A stretch of DNA of 64,000 nucleotides. Origin: Sorex araneus (taxonomy: Eukaryota; Chordata; Mammalia; Eulipotyphla; Soricidae). The stretch is from NCBI RefSeq assembly GCF_027595985.1, contig NC_073304.1:49269137-49333136 (forward strand), in the 5' to 3' direction. The first letter of the stretch is position 1. Every line of letters begins with the position of its first letter. The position numbers and the translations under genes were made by a program. Shown piece by piece: positions 1-11,095 of this stretch. The notes beneath the pieces were generated by a model that had not been told where the DNA came from, did no database searches, and saw only the letters and a list, made by a program, of their open reading frames with translations.

Positions 1-476
1 GTCTTCCATGTTCTGTTATAACCCAAAAGCTGTAATAACTCATAGTGGGCTGAAGTTATAACCTCAGCTAAGATGAGCTAGCTGCTCCTGGGTTACCTCT
101 GGATCTGCCTAAATACCCCTTAAGCTATAAATGATCTAACCTTCGTCTCTTCCTTTAAGTTTCCACTGCCCAGAATATGAATGACAGCTGGGAGTATTTG
201 AGACTTAGAGGAGTGAATATTCTCCTCTAGGTAACAGTTTATCAGGAATAAGTTCTGCATGAAGTCTGGGCCTGTAAGACAGACCAGAACTGTGAAACTA
301 AGAATGGTTTTATTCTTGCTGGGGTGATAGCCCAAAGAGCTAGAGCACAGACTTTGCCTGTGGGAGACCCAGGTTTTAGCTTCAGTACTACTCAGTCCCC
401 TGAATTCCACAGGGGAGTAACCCTAGCATAGCACTGGGAATTGCCCCTGGGCACCACCAAGTATGGCCCCAAAACA

Positions 477-606
477 GGAGAAGAAGAGGAGGAGGAAGAG
501 GAGGGAAGAGGGGTGGGGGAGAGGAGAAGGTGGAAAATAAGGAGGAGCGGGGAGGAGGAGAAGGGGGGAGAGGTAGAGAAGGAGGAAGAGGAGGAGGAGG
601 GGGGAG
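477..606 (+). repeat. Polypurine (GGA/GAA)n tract
   Basis: About 130 bp of almost uninterrupted purines made of gga, gaa and gggga units. It follows directly on the tail of a degenerate SINE and probably grew from that A-rich tail. It has triplex and slippage potential. Confidence 0.9.
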
Positions 607-653
607 AATAACTATTTTACTGTCAGATGACCTACATAGAAAAACAGGCTAGA

Positions 654-838
654 GGGGCTGGAGCAATAGCACAGCGGGTAGGGCGTTTGCCTTGCATGCG
701 GCCGACCCGGGTTCGATTCCCAGCATCCCATATGGTCCCCTGAGCACCGCTGGGAGTAATTCCTGAGTGTAAAGCCAGGAGTAACCCCTGTGCTTTGCCG
801 GGTGTGACCCAAAAAGCAAACAAACAAACAAACAAACA
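654..838 (+). mobile_element. Shrew tRNA-type SINE, young copy
   Basis: This is a reference copy of the dominant SINE of the window: a ggggctggag start, an A-box-like tagcacagcggg, a B-box-like ggttcgattcc, a central catcccatatggtcccctgagc, and a tail of (caaa)n. It is bordered by a 13-bp target-site duplication, aaaacaggctaga, at 641-653 and 839-851. The intact direct repeats and the near-consensus body indicate a recent insertion by L1-type machinery. Confidence 0.93.
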
Positions 839-1822
839 AAAACAGGCTAGAAAGATACTTTTTCCTTAGCTCGATCTTACTTTAAATAAAAGATAAATGC
901 TTTTGAGGGAAATATTTCCTGATCAAAAGAACAAGCCATGTACATATTTAGTGGTCAAATTACTCAAGTACCCTGGATATCAGTATTCTTCCCCCCCACC
1001 TTTGGGCTACACCCAGCAGTGCTCAGAGATTACTCTTGGCTCTGTGCTCAGGGGACCATATATAGTGCCAAGGTTCATACTAGGGTCAGCTGCATGCAAG
1101 GCACATGCCTCACTCCCTTCCCTTACTATCTCTGGTCCCAAGGATCAGTATTTTTTGCTCTAAGGCAAGACATTAGCTTAAATGATCCCTAAGACCACAG
1201 CAGGCTCTTAACTCCTGTGAAGCTATGCTCCCCCCCAAAAAAAAAAATTAACATGTAGATTTAAAAAATGTTTTACCTAAAAGTTGTCTTAATTTAGATT
1301 ATATGTTACAAAAGTATTAATGTTTATGGTTTTGATGTACATAGTTACAGCACCCCACCCCCACTAAAGTACCCAGATCCTCCACCATTGTCCTATGTAA
1401 ACTCCAATTCTATCTTCATTTCCCCCGGCCTTCATATTTTCTTTAACATATACATTTTGTTTTTAATATTAAATTTTAGAAGGAAAGCAAAGACCAGGTT
1501 TAAATATTGTGCTCTCTTTCAGGTTTTGGACACCTTGCAGAAAAGGTGTTTCTATGCTAAAAAAAAAATACTTCTGTATTCTTTTGTGATATTTTAGCAA
1601 TAATGAAAAAAGTCTGTGGCAATGAATGTATGTGATTTTTTGTTGTTATTTTGGGCCATACCTGGTAGTGCTCAGGAGCTATTCCTTGGCTCTGTGCTCA
1701 TGGATCACTCCTGGTGGTACACAGGGGATAGATGGAACTCAGGGGCGAACTGGGGTCAGCCAAAAGTAAGGAGAACCCCGGTACTATTTTTCTGACCCTA
1801 ATTCTGTGTTTTATATTTTCAG

Positions 1823-1930
1823 TTGCAACACCTACCTCAGCTGACTAACAGCAGTATCCTTCCAGCTTTGGATACTAAGAAATACTACTATAATACCAAG
1901 AAACTTAACTATCGCTTCCCAAACATTTAA
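1823..1930 (+). CDS. CDKL1: CDKL1 last coding exon (C-terminal tail)
   Basis: The exon follows the acceptor tttatattttcag and encodes 35 residues and TAA. The translation starts LQHLPQLTNSSILPAL and ends KKLNYRFPNI, which matches the C-terminus I know for cyclin-dependent kinase-like 1, with a few substitutions. CDKL1 is a CMGC serine/threonine kinase linked to ciliary biology. The kinase domain lies in exons outside this window, and this exon carries only the non-catalytic tail. The exon begins in phase 0. The gene runs on the + strand and converges with DMAC2L, as in human. Confidence 0.93.
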   Translation: MQHLPQLTNSSILPALDTKKYYYNTKKLNYRFPNI

Positions 1931-3990
1931 GAAGTTTGGAGACTGATGATAAGGGAAAAAAAGGACAATCAAAAACTTGAAGAAAATTAAACATATGTTT
2001 GACTAAAAATAATCACAATGTTGAAAAAACATTGAGAGAATTTAAGCAACTAACCAGGAAGCCACTTGGCAAGATATGGTGGGAAATTCCAGATGTAGTC
2101 TTTATATTTGATGTGGGTAACGAGAACAGAAAGGAGAAACTTAGGTTTTCACTTATATTCTTTGTTGTAAGTAACTGAACTTATGGACAGAATACAAGTG
2201 GATTTTATGTTGGCAAGATTTATGCTCCAGTTGTACTATATGTAACATGTGAAAAGGAATAACAAAATGCCGACAGGTATTTCCTTGGGTCTGTTTTCTT
2301 AATCCTATCTTCTCCCTTTATAGATTGTCTCAGTATCATAGGGAAATTTCTTATTCTTGAAATCCAAATGTTTGAAATTCCACTTCTTACTTTGTTTTGA
2401 TTTTTATATTTTAAAACATTCCAAGAATATTTAGGAGTTCAAATATTTAAAGTAATGTAGGTCATCATGAAACACTAGCATTTATATACTTCTGTATTTA
2501 ATGCTGTGTAGGTACTTCTTAACATGTATTTCTGTATTTAATGTTAGTATTGGACTATCATATTTTAGCAGGCAATGATTATTGTCATGCATGTATACTT
2601 ATTCATCCAATTCTCCCTTGTAAATAATGCCATGAAGCCTGGTGACTGACCAGGGGTGTCAAGGGATAGGACAAGGCCTGCAGACGTCACAGGAACTGAG
2701 CCTGTGTGTGTGAAAAGTTTGAAAAATAATTAGTGCTTCATTCTCTTCGGCTCAGCCTCAGACATGTCCTATAGGCAGGACTATACATAGTGATCTATAT
2801 ATACATATGGTGGGAAATTCCAGATGTAGTCTGGAACAGCCTGAACTGTTATTTGGGTTGTGAAAGTGCTTAGGCCATAAACTATTTTTTTCCACCCTGA
2901 AAGGTATCTTTTTGCGTATAAGTACTAACAATAAAGCAGTCCAAATGATATTGAGGTTTGCTAACTTTGTACAGTGATACAGATGATGCATCTAATTGGT
3001 CTGTAGTAGCTCTTATTCAAAAAGACCTTTTTTTTTTATCCTTGTGTCCCAGACACAGAGAAACTGCATGTCCATGTCAGTTTTTTATAGACCAACACCA
3101 TTTTTTTTCAAATGTGCTGCTGCTTCCTAGCATTTCTCAGATATGATCTTTGAAGTTGTATTTTACTATATCTTCTAAACATTGTTTCAGAACTCTTTAT
3201 TGCTGTTCTTTTGTGAGAATATCTGACCTCATTCCATTTACTGTAAAGTAGTACACCAAATTACTGCCACTGTTCAATAACTTTGGCTATTCCAGCCAGC
3301 TAATATCCCCAGGCTTCCTGATGTATGTAGCACCATGCAGTGAGCTGACAGAGGGCTAAAGTACAGTAGCCCCAGTATCAATTGATTTAAATGACAAGGA
3401 AGACATCAAGCTTCTGTGAATAGTTTACATTCTGTTTTTTTTTCAACCCTGAACAATGCACCTGACTGGCAGATGATTAAAACTGCCAAGCTTATCCAGT
3501 AGTCTTACAGAAAGCCATTCTGAATAGAAAAGTAGTTCCAGACTAACTTTGGTGAATCCATTTTCTCATCACACGATAGCCAAACAATCCTGAGATAGAA
3601 GGACTCATTTTTTTTCCAAATTCTAATAAGTAAATGTTTATGCTTAATTTTACCCTCTTTGAATCTTTCCTTCAGCATGGAATCTTCACTGTTTCACCAG
3701 TGTGCTAAACCACTGTCTTTTTAAAATTTTACTATTTTCTGACTCTTTAAAATGATAGTGGGAATTATTTTGGTAAGTAGTAGGTATCATTTGTTTTCTT
3801 AACTACTAACACATTTTTTTCTACCTGACTGTTAAATCACCGTAAAAATTTAAAATTATTTCCAGACAAAGTTATATTCAACTGTTTAATGTATAAACCA
3901 AATGTACAGAAATTGACCAAGTTGATATACTATCTGATAACAGAATTAAAGCTATTTCAAGCAAGTGAAAAATAAAAATTTGTTTTGTGT
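1931..3990 (+). other. CDKL1: CDKL1 3' UTR and candidate polyadenylation sites
   Basis: AT-rich sequence after the CDKL1 stop without any recognised exon and, unusually for this window, without SINEs down to 4.1 kb. That fits a transcribed 3' UTR. Candidate AATAAA signals lie at 2930-2935 and 3971-3976. The second is followed by a GT/T-rich stretch (tttgttttgtgtatgtt) and is the better candidate for the distal end. The extent is inferred, because no transcript evidence is available. Confidence 0.45.
3971..3976 (+). terminator. CDKL1: Candidate distal poly(A) signal of CDKL1
   Basis: AATAAA about 2.04 kb after the CDKL1 stop, with a GT-rich downstream element within 30 bases. A proximal AATAAA at 2930-2935 is an alternative. 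Confidence 0.35.
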
Positions 3991-4128
3991 ATGTTATTCT
4001 TCATCACTTTTGAGATTTTAATTGAATCTTGTGTTTATACTTTTTTTTTCATTTCTTGACTCAAAGGAAGTAGTATCCAAGATATATGAGTCAAATTAAA
4101 TTTCTGACTTGTAAATTTTTAGATCATT

Positions 4129-4376
4129 GTGTCACTGTCATCCCATTGTTCTGCAATTTACTTGAGCGGACACCAGTAACGTCTCTATTCCTCCCAGCCC
4201 TGAGATTTTAGCAGCCTCTCCTTACTCGTCTTTCCCAATGATTGGAGGCTCTTTCAGGGTCAGGGGAATGAGACCAATCGTTACTGTTTTTTGGCATATC
4301 AAATATGCCACGGGTAGCTTGCCAGGCTCTGCCCATGCGGGCGGGGTACTCTTGGAGAGCCCGGCAAGCTAGAATA
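4129..4376 (-). mobile_element. Long-type SINE, minus orientation
   Basis: A second SINE design of this genome: read on the - strand, a SINE-like head is joined to a tail containing gagagcc..ggcaagct, ggcatatt..aatatgcc, gtaac and gactcattcccctgac..cctgaaagag modules. The same modules recur on the + strand at 43560-43912 and on the - strand at 22075-22320. No clean target duplication is visible, so this copy is older. Confidence 0.75.
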
Positions 4377-4900
4377 CTAGGCTATACAAAATAAATTAGA
4401 AAGTATTTTGAGAAAGGAAATATGTTATAGAATGTAGGAATTTAGGATTTTTGAGTAATGCATACATATCCTGGTATATCTCAACAACCACTGACTACTT
4501 TAATTCTACTAGTGAATTTGAGATTGAAGTTTCAATTTTTCATAAATTTCTCATTTATAGTAACATGCTTCAGTAACAAAAGTGTAACAAATAATTTTTA
4601 AATTACAATAGAAGGCTGGAAAGATAGTATGGGGGTAAGGTGCATGCCTTGCATGCAGGCGGTCGTTTGTTCCCAGCACCATCTGGTCCCCCAAACATTG
4701 TCAGATCCAGCCCTGGAGACCACCGAGCACCAGTGGGACGGCCTGCTAATCCTCAGCACAGCACGGCCAGGCCCAGGCCACAGTGCAGCACTGGGCCCTC
4801 ACACTGAACCACCATCCTGTTTGGCAGAGAACCCAAGAACGGTGGGGAGGCTTCCTTGCCTGAGCACTGCATGGCTGCATGCAGGCCCACAGATTTTATA

Positions 4901-4901
4901 T

Positions 4902-4962
<61 letters not shown>
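4901..4962 (+). repeat. (TG)n microsatellite
   Basis: About 30 TG units, nearly pure, in the 3' part of a degenerate SINE. Confidence 0.97.
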
Positions 4963-4964
<2 letters not shown>

Positions 4965-5230
4965 ATGAGGAATATATTAGAATTAAACTGCTACTTGGTT
5001 TGCATTTTTTTCCTTAAAATGACTAAATGAACATCAATCGTCACTTCCAACTTAGCATTTTTTAATGAATCATATCTGAATATTAATTTTCTATATATGA
5101 TTTTGTTTCTAAAATGTCATAATAGGACACTCTTATAGCTTTTTTGATAATGTTGATTTGTTACTATTTAGGATCAAAGTTTCCAGTGATACTTTATATT
5201 AAAAGTAGATACTCAGTGAGTACTATGATT

Positions 5231-5345
5231 TTACTCTAGGTCTAATTTAAGTTCTAGAGAAGGCAGTGCTGTCTTAAAGGCTTGAACAAGGTTTTCTTTT
5301 TCTCTTATTCCAGGAAGATCACTTAACAATAAATATTCGAGGTTT
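5231..5345 (-). CDS. DMAC2L: DMAC2L last coding exon
   Basis: Encodes the end of codon 163 through residue 200 and TAA (5233-5231). The acceptor on the - strand is gtcttttttgtag. The translation contains LLLSDLPGIREKENLVQAF, the conserved C-terminal segment of the family. It joins in phase 2 to the exon at 6813-6984. Confidence 0.93.
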
Positions 5346-8300
5346 CTACAAAAAAGACAAAGTAAAAAAGGTTATTTCAATTCGATGATTATCTTATGAA
5401 GAAAATTAAACATAATTTTAATTTCATTAGTTTAGAATAAATTATATATTGAATGTGTCATTATCACCTTACACTTTAAAAATTACTTTTGTAAGTCTTT
5501 TCTGTTTGTTTGTTTTGGGGTCACACTTGCTCAGGGTTTACTCATAGCTTTGTGCTCAAGGATCACTCCTGGTGATGCTCAGGGGACTATATTTGGTGCT
5601 GGGGAATCAAACCCAGGTCAGCCGCATGCAAGGCAAACCTATCCCTACCCACTGTACTAGCACGTTGACTCCGACTTTTGTAAGTCTTGCTCTTACAGTA
5701 TTGTGTTTGTTTTTGGAGGGGCTACGTGCAAGGCAAGCACCTTAATCTCTTTGGATCTCTCAAAGTTTTATACTTTAAATGGAATTCATAGTAAAGACTA
5801 AGTCAGACATTCAAGTGTTTAGTTCTTCTGAATTGTACCAATGCTTCTATAAGAATCTTTCCAAATATTCTCTATGTTATGGTACAGAATTCCTTTGCCT
5901 GGGAAATATAAATATTGACCCAGAAAGAAAAGAAATTGGGAAGTTCTTAAAGAAAATCAGGTTTCAGGGCTAGGGAGATTGTGCTGTGGGTAAGATGCTC
6001 GATCCCTGACACCACAAAAGGTCTCCAAGCACTGTCAAGAGGGATCCCTGAGCATAGACCCAAGAGTAATCCTTGAGTACTGCCAGGTGTGGCCCCCCAA
6101 ACCCAAACCAAACAAACATTTCCCCTCCTCCACCACCAAGTTTCTTAAAAGATAAAAACTCAAAGCCTCAACTAACTAACATTAGCTATAAACAATCAAG
6201 CACTTTTGACCCTAATGTTTAAAACTTCTTCCTCAAACATCCTGCGACACAGAAGGGACTGGAAGCACGTGAGGCACAGTGCTTGTGGAGAGAAGACACA
6301 ATGGAGGGTGCCTGTGGGGGCTGACTAGCTGGCGCCATCTGACTGCTCCCTATAGATTTCAGTTCTCAGAAAGATGTCCCCTAAAACGGCAACCATAATG
6401 CGTTAATGCTGTTCATTTTAACTTTCTTATAAGTAGTCATTTTCTTATATTGTTTTTCAGAACCAAAAAATGATACTACCCCTCAGATGTTTTCATTTCT
6501 GATTAGATATTCACTTTAACATCAGTATCAAGTTTGGGGACCTGAAAGGTAGCTTCATGGTTTAAGGCATTTGCATGGCAAGCGAGAGCTGGTGGTACTG
6601 CCAAGAGCATGGAGCACGTTGCAAACCAGCTCTCCTATTAGGGGTTCCCAGCAGGAAGATGGCTCCTGAGCATGTGGGAGGCCCCGGGCCTAATCCTTAA
6701 TGCTGCACATGCAGCTCCATGACCCCAGCTGCCCTAGGGCCTTTAGACCCTGGGGAAGGAGAAGCAAAATAAATGATGAAGTTTCCACTGTAGGTAGATA
6801 CCAGCCACCTACCTTAAATGATGCAGAGCAATGACACCTTTGTCTGTGACATTCCCACATGAAATTATTTCCATTTCCAAAATGCTTTTTTGTAGATTTT
6901 TGAATTGACTAAGTTTCTCCAAACATTCATCTTCGATGTAATGACACTTGCACAACCTTATTTTCTCAACATGTTGGAGGCCCTCTGGGAGGGGAAAAAG
7001 AAAGGACAGTTTCATATTCTACTTTTCCGGTGAGATGGCCAACCATCCTGGTTTGCCTTTGACCATGTTGGTCTTGGGGCTAAAAGTCCTGTGTCCAGGG
7101 AAAGCTCTCTGTCTTAGGTAAACGGGAACAATGAAACACCCTCTTCATCACCCAAGGTATTCATTCAGTTTACCAGCTGTGCTGGCAGAAGGGACCATTC
7201 TGCACTCAACTACCGGTGCCCTGGAGCAAGGACAGGCCCACACAGCAGAAGTTGTGCAGACATAATTATTCCTGCACCACTGAAGGTTTCTCAACAACAC
7301 CAGTTGGCAAACAAGATCTTGGATTTTTAAGGCTAAACCTCAGGAGAAAGGCAGGTAGAGACAAAGCTTAGTGAGAAGAGAAAGGAAAGGAAGTTATTTG
7401 TAACTTCTATTTAGAAGGAAGCATCATGCACAGGAAGAAGCAAACTGGGCTGTGCTGAAAGGGGCAAGAAAGGACACAGCTATGACTACAACTGTGAGTC
7501 AACCAAAGAATCACTACCAATGACTTGCATTCCCATAAGCAAATGACAGAGTGGTTACCCAGGTGTTCAAAGCCAATGCTCATGATACAAGAGTCAGTGG
7601 CATCGATAGCCTGAATCTTGTACTTGTCCAGCGAGCCTGATGGGAGGCTGTTGTAGTTCTTCTGCCACCTCCCCTGGCCGTGGTAGCGCACCATGGCCCC
7701 ACAGCGTAGCAGCCACTCAGAAGCCGCCCTATCAGGGCCAACCTCTTTGATGCGCTCATGATCCACTCTGTTGGCAAAAAAAAAAAAAAAAAAAAAGTGT
7801 TTAGCTGTTACTGAAATCACTGAGTTTCTTAACTACATTCACCAACACATGCATCAGCAACAACTATTCATTTCAAATAACTGAAGAGATAGATAAGTAT
7901 ACCAGTGAGATTGATTAAAAAAATAACAACATCTAGGGGCTGAAGAAATAGTACAGTACAGTGAGTAGGGCACTTGCTCTGCATGCAGCTAACCGGAGGC
8001 TCTAGGCCACTCCCTGCAACTCTTAGCCTGGTCAGTGTGGGGCTGATGATTCTGTACTCAGTGGGGACATAGCGTTACTTGGACCCAGAGGGGCTGGGGA
8101 CCCCAGGCTATACTCAGGTATGGGGCAGTGAACCTGCAGTGCCAGTGATTGAACATGGGACCCTTCGTATGCTACACATATGTTCCAACCCTCTGAACTA
8201 TCTCTGACTGAACGTATATTATTTTTATTAATTTTCAGAGAGAAATGAGTCCACTATTTTTAAGTAGCACAGTATTTGACAAACTAGTACTACTCAGTAA

Positions 8301-8869
8301 CTGTACTGAATTAATAATATACTAGATTATCATTGTTATTAGTTATGGAAAAACAAAGAAGAAATAACATTGAACCTCTGTTCAAAAATTTATCTCATTA
8401 AGGGGATTGGAGAGATAGTACAGCAGTTAAGGTGCTTGCCTTCCATTGGTCAGCTCTGGTTTGATCACTGGCATTACATACTGACCCCTGAACAAAACTA
8501 GAAGCTAGCACTGAACCAGGAGAAGCCCCTGAGCATCACTGGGTATGAGAAAAAGAATCCTGTATATATGTGTGTATGTGTGTGTGTGTGCACATGTGCA
8601 TACTTCTGTAATCTTTATTAATGCTGTTTTGTTTAAAAACAAAATTTGTATCACATTACATGTGCTGTACAATAAAATTAGCTACTGTGAATTCATCTAG
8701 CTTTAGAAACTCCCTTGATGTTAATTAATCAGAGTAACTTCACATTAATTAGAGTAACTTACTTATTAAACACCGTATTCAACCAGGTCCAAAAGTATCT
8801 GGAGTCACATGATGATGGGAATTTCTTGAAGCAACACAACTGCCTGGAAAATTTTCCAAACAGCTTCAT
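5231..8869 (-). CDS. DMAC2L: DMAC2L (ATP5S, factor B), spliced in four coding exons
   Basis: Mitochondrial protein known as ATP synthase coupling factor B (ATP synthase subunit s), now named distal membrane arm assembly component 2-like. Joining 8869-8763, 7767-7559, 6984-6813 and 5345-5231 gives 603 nt: 200 residues and TAA, the length of the human short form, with all borders GT-AG and all phases consistent. Residues 1-36 form a basic, Arg/Lys/Phe-rich, acid-poor leader typical of mitochondrial import. The body carries VGPDRAASEWLLRCGA, then DSCIMSIGF and a leucine-rich-repeat-like region with the CKC dithiol motif (Cys117, Cys119). The Cys pair is known from bovine factor B as redox and metal sensitive. 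I see no frameshift or stop. The start is the ATG at 8869-8867, with G at -3. Confidence 0.95.
5346..6812 (-). other. DMAC2L: DMAC2L intron between its last two coding exons
   Basis: Holds an old SINE on the - strand at about 5505-5675, a degenerate + SINE at about 5967-6110, and a very degenerate SINE-like stretch at about 6540-6770. Nothing else is recognised. Confidence 0.7.
6813..6984 (-). CDS. DMAC2L: DMAC2L coding exon with the CKC motif
   Basis: Spans 172 nt, from the split codon 106 to the split codon 163. The acceptor (- strand) is cttttccccctcccag and the donor is GTAGGT. It encodes EGLQHVEKIRLCKCHYIEDE and a leucine-rich-repeat-like segment ending at ALHHL. The Cys-x-Cys pair lies at residues 117 and 119. 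Confidence 0.94.
6985..7558 (-). other. DMAC2L: Short DMAC2L intron
   Basis: 574 bp with no repeat, RNA gene or further exon that I can recognise. Confidence 0.7.
7559..7767 (-). CDS. DMAC2L: DMAC2L coding exon, conserved core
   Basis: 209 nt, from the last base of codon 36 to the first base of codon 106. The acceptor is a run of about 21 T followed by gccaacag, and the donor is GTAACC. It encodes VGPDRAASEWLLRCGAMVRY, then KYKIQAIDATDSCIMSIGF, both near-invariant in the family as I know it. The pure T tract next to the acceptor is polymorphism-prone. Confidence 0.95.
7768..8762 (-). other. DMAC2L: DMAC2L intron with two old SINEs
   Basis: Begins with the T/A homopolymer of the downstream acceptor (7775-7796). 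Holds degenerate + SINEs at about 7935-8205 and 8402-8560, the second followed by a (TG)n tract at 8565-8592. Confidence 0.7.
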
Positions 8870-8874
8870 TTCAT
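8763..8874 (-). CDS. DMAC2L: DMAC2L first coding exon
   Basis: 112 nt, with acceptor atgtttcttag and donor GTAAGT. Coding starts at 8869 (ATGAAG), with only five untranslated bases in this exon. It encodes a basic leader with the matching landmarks QLCCFKKFP and CDSRYFWTWLN, as in the human protein apart from substitutions. The exon begins exactly with another ATG that opens a two-codon reading frame whose TGA overlaps the main start codon. Confidence 0.92.
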
Positions 8875-9599
8875 CTAAGAAACATAAAGCAGGATTTATA
8901 TTAAATCATCCACTAGGAATGCTGGTCCCATACACATTTCAAAGTTAATGCTCTGCTACTGATAAACTGAGTGCTCACTTGCTACTCAATAAATATTAAG
9001 CAAGTCACCCCCTCTCTAAGGTTCTCAGGTTTGTTTTCAAGAAACAAAACAAAATATAACTTAAAAAAAACTTAACCTCAAAAAACCCAAGCAACCCAAA
9101 AACCTGCGAGAGGCAGGTTGGCTGGTCTGAGGTCTCTTCCATCCATGGAGACCCTAAATTCCATGGTCCAAATCACAATGGAAGTCGCCTGCGGTGCTGC
9201 CACCTAGTGTTCACTCAGGCAGCGCACCCCCACAGAGTCTGGAAATCCTTGCACTCCCTATCAATTGTCAAAATGTCTGAGGACAATTGCCTACAGACCA
9301 ATGTGCGGACACTCAAAAGCGTCTGTCCTGGGAGGGAGAAGAGACAAAACAGCTTCCCATGATAAGGGCCAGGGTGGGTGACAGAAGTCCAAGTGGAAAG
9401 GACCAAGGACAGATCATGGCAAAGGACAGCTAGGGAAGAGGAAAACAATTTCTCTTGGCCTCTGGCCTTCTCATTCGTGAACTGAGATGATTTTCTGATG
9501 GTATCCAGCTCTACAGTCTATAGCCATGAGTTGCAACTGAGTCTCAATTTGATTGATCTCAATTCTAGTTTCTCTAGTAGCATGCCCAGGCCCCGGGGA

Positions 9600-9694
9600 G
9601 AAGGAAGGGTGGGCGGAAGAGGTGGGGGAGAGGGAGCGGTGGGTGGCAGAGGTGTGTGGGGGGGGGGGGCGGGCGGCAGAGGGGTGTGTGTGTG

Positions 9695-9725
<31 letters not shown>
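9600..9725 (+). repeat. G-rich and (GT)n low-complexity tract
   Basis: A G-rich stretch with a run of about ten G near 9658-9669 leads into about 20 GT units (9683-9725). The G runs could form a quadruplex on the + strand. Confidence 0.9.
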
Positions 9726-10469
9726 AAAATGTTTGACCAGCAGATGGTGGGGGTGAGGGGGTGACACAGATAAATGAAACATGATGAAACATGGTTCCTG
9801 CCTCTTAGGAGCTGACCACTTACCCCAGAGTGGAGTCAGTGAAACAAGTTACTGAGTAGTTAAAATAAAGATTTGAACCTGGTTAATATCTCAGAGAAAA
9901 TAAGGGCAGCCCAAGGTGCCAGGAAAAGGCATGCCTGTTGATTAGCCGAGGCAAGAATGCCTCAGGCATGGTGCAGTTTGGTTAGCTTAGTCCATGAGGT
10001 TCAAGCAAAGTGGACAGACGGTTCACACAGACACCTCAGAAAGGGTCTGGCATTCTCTGTAGAACTATGTGTCAGGACAATTTCTCAGACAGCAGCATCA
10101 AGATTGAGGGTGAGTGGAAAGGTCCCAAGACAGCTGACAAGAGTTTCAACTACTTGTGGCTCTGGGAAAGGGCAGAGTGGGGGGAGGATGAGAGTGACAT
10201 TAGGAAGTGGGTTTCAGACCACTCAGGGAGAGGCTGGGCCAAGGGCCAGACAAACTGACCAAGTGTGGGCCCCGGGTCGGCGGTAGCAGTGCGTTGCCAC
10301 TAACATATCAGTATCAGGAGGCACCAGTGCCGGAACAGTCGCCCCTCCCCCTGCCACAACCAGTTCCTCATGCTCTGAATGTGAAGTCTGATAGAACTTC
10401 TAAATGGAGATGACCAAAAGCAAATCACTAGAGTCACAAAATACTAAAGCAGGAAGAAAGGCTACCTGT

Positions 10470-10630
10470 GCCTCATAGAAATAAGGAGATGGAAACCCTG
10501 AGATTAAGTAACTTGTTGACACCGTAATTCCTTCCTGGAACAAGGCGGGGTTATTAATAAACACATGAGGGTTAAGAGGACTTGCCCAATGTTTCATAGC
10601 TAATTAGTGGCAGCACCGAGAACTTGGGCC
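10470..10630 (-). mobile_element. Ancient MIR-like fragment
   Basis: Contains the MIR-type pattern taagtaacttg ... acttgcccaatgtttcatagctaattagtggcag, which resembles the MIR core and tail from memory. The orientation is uncertain. Old and degraded. Confidence 0.5.
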
Positions 10631-10848
10631 ACATTTTCTCTCCTAACACTCCAGTTCTATTTTTTTAGGTCACTGGATGGTTCTAGAACCCAGGAAAAAA
10701 AGCTAGAAAGAGACTAAATAGGGACCACTCAGAGCTGAGGAAGTGACTGAGGGTGAGGAGGTTGTGGAATAGTGAGACAGGATATTTGGGAATAGAAACC
10801 TGGGATCATTCACTCCCTTCACCCCTTTCTCACCATTACTGGGCCTCT

Positions 10849-11095
10849 GGGCTGGAGGGATAGCACAATGGGTAAGGTGTTTGCCTTGCATGCGACCAAA
10901 CCCAGTTCGATTCCTCCATCTCTCTCAGAGAGCCTAGCAAGCTATCAAGATATCCTGCCCACATGGCAGAGCCTGGCAAGCTACCCTTGGCATATTCAAT
11001 ATGCCAAAAACAGTAACAAGAAGTCTCACAATGGAGACGTTACTGGTGCCCGCTCAAGCAAATTGATGAACAGGATGACAGTGCTACAGTGCTAC
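10849..11095 (+). mobile_element. Long-type SINE, plus orientation
   Basis: SINE head (gggctggagggatagcac, B box cagttcgattcc) joined directly to the long tail: gagagcctagcaagct, the small palindrome ggcatattcaatatgcc, aacagtaacaag, tctcacaatggagacgttac, and a terminal gatgacagtgctacagtgctac. The tail is not present in the short SINE, so it is a distinct subfamily about 245 bp long. Confidence 0.88.

Larger units (their letters stand above)
1..1822 (+). other. CDKL1: CDKL1 intron sequence before its last exon
   Basis: No coding exon is recognised here. I looked for the penultimate CDKL1 exon, which should encode the basic stretch before the C-terminal tail, and did not find it, so it must lie upstream of the window. 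The stretch holds a degenerate + SINE at about 318-476, a polypurine tract, a young + SINE at 654-838, and two older - SINEs at about 985-1140 and 1640-1800. The rest is unremarkable AT-rich intron. Confidence 0.7.
3991..5230. other. Convergent intergenic stretch and DMAC2L 3' UTR
   Basis: Between the putative CDKL1 end and the DMAC2L stop. It holds a long-type SINE on the - strand (4129-4376), a degenerate + SINE (about 4612-4875) with a (TG)n tract, and about 270 bp of AT-rich DNA before the DMAC2L stop that is likely its 3' UTR. I found no AATAAA on the - strand close to the stop. An ATTAAA (- strand) near 5056-5061 is a weak candidate. Confidence 0.5.

Noticed and set aside
8715-8948. 77-codon + strand frame
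   Set aside because: It is the complement of the first coding exon of DMAC2L, which has splice sites and protein similarity on the - strand.
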